From: an uncultured Pseudomonadota bacterium
Lineage (GTDB): Bacteria; SAR324; NAC60-12
NCBI GenBank assembly: GCA_913052275.1
Contig: CAJXDX010000077.1
Location: 1-7,795 of the forward strand
Direction of reading: 5' to 3'
DNA length: 7,795 bases
In this document: positions 6,422 to 7,795 of the stretch, piece by piece
Layout: every line of letters begins with the position of its first letter
How positions within the stretch are numbered: position 1 is the stretch's first letter
Notes under the pieces: generated by a model
What the model saw: the letters and a program-made list of their open reading frames with translations, nothing else
Database searches by the model: none
What the model was told of the DNA's origin: nothing
Made by a program: the position numbers and the translations under genes

Positions 6422-7696
6422 TTAATATTCTGCTTTCAATTCATTCCAATTTTTAGCCAATTTTTCTAAACTACTATCCATATCAGCACCATTGATAATT
6501 TCCTGAAATTCACTCCAGGCTTCTGACTCCCAATCCGAAAAATAAGGAACGAATCGGTAGGCACGGTTGATGCCATATTTTGCCTGCTCTTGAAGTATAT
6601 CGGGGTTGATCCATCCTGAAATGGAATTCCTCACGTCAGCATCTTTGTAAAGGGGGGCTGGTGAAAAGCCGAGTCCAAATTCAAGTGCCCATCTTTTTGG
6701 GACATAATAAGCACCTGTTGCATCTTTCCCTCCAAGAAACTGAACAAGTTTCCAAGCTTTAGCTTTATCTGCTTCAGAGGTAATGGAATATAATCGGACA
6801 TATCCAATGGTACCACTAACAGCATCTGCAGAACCGGGTACAAGAGCATTTTTGATGTTCCCTGCTTCATCGGATTTTTTCGGATCATTCAAAACTTTCA
6901 TCTCATAATCTGTAACGATGGTGAAAGCTGCTGTTCCTGAACGCATGAATTTGTCAATCTCGCCGTCTCCCTGACTAATAGAGGCTCGATTTATAATACC
7001 TTTACTGATCCCATCTGCAATCCAGGCAAGGGCTTTTTTAACCCCGCTGTTCTTTTGATGAAACACTGGCTCAAGCTTGTCGTTGAAAAATCTACCTCCA
7101 AACCCAGCAGAAATGATTTCTAAATTTCTGAGGATTGAATTTTCATTAGCTGCCAAGCCGATCACAATAGGGTTTCTAACAACTCCCTTTTGTTTCAGGG
7201 TACTGGCTTGCTTCGTTAATTCATCCCAAGTCTTAGGAGGTGAATTTATCCCTGCTTTTTTTAATAGACGTTGGTTATATACGAATACTGAATTTCCTGA
7301 GTAATAAGGAAGTCCGTATACTTCTCCTTCAAAAGACATCTGTTCAATGATTCCCTGTGGCAAGTCTGCCATGTAATCATCAACCCCTGGTAAACCTGTG
7401 ATTGGGACGATCCAACCCGCTGAGGCCCATTCAGCCAGAAAACTGTCCCGAACATAGACCACATCAAAATTCGTCCCTGAGGTAAAACTGGCGACCATCT
7501 TAGTATGGTACTCATTACTCGGAAAGGGATTGAATGTGGCACTGAGGCCTGACTGGCTGGTAAAACGTCCTAGGTTCTCCCTCACTACATCCACCTGATA
7601 GGGCCACCCTGTCAATTCGACATCAGTATCTTTCGCTAATGCTGTACCGAGAAAACAGAATGATGCAATGAATAAAATTGTGATTGTTTTTCTCAT
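6422..7696 (-). CDS. ABC transporter substrate-binding protein, carbohydrate type (family 1)
   Basis: A periplasmic receptor of 424 residues that should capture a carbohydrate-like ligand and deliver it to the two permeases encoded next. Residues 1-21 form a Sec signal peptide: basic MRK, a hydrophobic core, and an ALA cleavage motif before Lys22. There is no lipobox cysteine, so the mature protein should be soluble in a Gram-negative periplasm. The rest has the family pattern: a first-lobe segment with FDVVYVRD near 80, GLPYYSGN with FVYNQRLLKKAG and PPKTWDEL near 125-160, and a C-terminal lobe rich in Trp and Tyr (WESEAWSEF near 390) that could stack on sugar rings. Length is usual for MalE/UgpB-type proteins. 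It is first in the gene run and has a strong ribosome binding site. The ligand cannot be read from sequence; a sugar, sugar acid or oligosaccharide is most likely. Confidence 0.9.
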   Translation of the reverse strand: MRKTITILFIASFCFLGTALAKDTDVELTGWPYQVDVVRENLGRFTSQSGLSATFNPFPSNEYHTKMVASFTSGTNFDVVYVRDSFLAEWASAGWIVPITGLPGVDDYMADLPQGIIEQMSFEGEVYGLPYYSGNSVFVYNQRLLKKAGINSPPKTWDELTKQASTLKQKGVVRNPIVIGLAANENSILRNLEIISAGFGGRFFNDKLEPVFHQKNSGVKKALAWIADGISKGIINRASISQGDGEIDKFMRSGTAAFTIVTDYEMKVLNDPKKSDEAGNIKNALVPGSADAVSGTIGYVRLYSITSEADKAKAWKLVQFLGGKDATGAYYVPKRWALEFGLGFSPAPLYKDADVRNSISGWINPDILQEQAKYGINRAYRFVPYFSDWESEAWSEFQEIINGADMDSSLEKLAKNWNELKAEY

Positions 7697-7703
7697 AATA
7701 AAT

Positions 7704-7709
7704 CTCCTT
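7704..7709 (-). promoter_or_regulatory. Strong Shine-Dalgarno site of the binding-protein gene
   Basis: The coding strand reads AAGGAG seven bases before the ATG at 7696. This is the best ribosome binding site in the window. It fixes the start of the binding-protein gene and fits the usual high expression of periplasmic binding proteins relative to their permeases. Confidence 0.8.
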
Positions 7710-7773
7710 GTTGAAGAGTTAATAAATGATAAAAATTACCCGTCTTACTTTGGATTAAGAATAGGCAATTCAT

Positions 7774-7784
7774 GTTTTCAAAAC
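7774..7784. promoter_or_regulatory. Perfect short palindrome upstream of the operon (possible operator)
   Basis: GTTTTCAAAAC is an 11-base perfect inverted repeat about the central base, lying 78 to 88 bases before the start codon of the binding-protein gene. On the coding strand it contains TTGAAA, which could serve as a -35 hexamer, but no convincing -10 follows at 16 to 18 bases. A regulator site in the leader of a sugar-importer operon would be expected. The element is short and AT-rich, so chance is a real alternative. Confidence 0.2.
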
Positions 7785-7795
7785 TTAATTAGTTC

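Noticed and set aside
6422..7696. Lipoprotein form of the binding protein (Cys14 in the leader)
   Set aside because: Cys14 lies in ASFCF within the hydrophobic core and does not fit a lipobox; the ALA motif at 19-21 is the better cleavage site.

Overview
The window is a compact block of eight complete genes and the first codons of a ninth, all on the minus strand and read from high to low coordinates. Base composition looks to be in the mid-40s % GC by eye. The substrate-binding protein has a classical Sec signal peptide without a lipobox, so the host is most likely a Gram-negative bacterium. The gene set is typical of environmental (for example marine) heterotrophs, but the window alone does not fix the taxon.

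Layout in transcription order: a 99-base leader with a strong ribosome binding site (7697-7795); a periplasmic binding protein of carbohydrate ABC importers (6422-7696); two MalF/MalG-type permeases overlapping by four bases (5470-6378 and 4580-5473); a 109-base gap with a small hairpin; an unrecognised 171-residue cytosolic protein (3955-4470); a SelA-like/DgaE-like PLP enzyme (2806-3912); an acetyl-xylan-esterase / cephalosporin-C-deacetylase family hydrolase with an apparently intact Ser-Asp-His triad (1806-2732); a diverged tandem relative whose nucleophile serine is replaced by aspartate (901-1767); an RraA/HMG-aldolase family protein (23-778, possibly to 826); and a ninth gene starting at 26 through an ATGA overlap and running off the edge. 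No ATP-binding subunit of the importer lies inside the window.

Working model (inference): the importer brings in a small acylated carbohydrate or sugar acid. The esterase removes the acyl group. The PLP enzyme, by analogy with D-glucosaminate-6-phosphate ammonia-lyase, eliminates from a 2-amino sugar acid to give a 2-keto-3-deoxy acid. The RraA-fold enzyme, a metal-dependent pyruvate-type aldolase family, cleaves that product. The 171-residue protein and the serine-less esterase relative have no assigned step and are the most open parts of the locus. No RNA gene, insertion sequence, CRISPR array or phage gene was seen.
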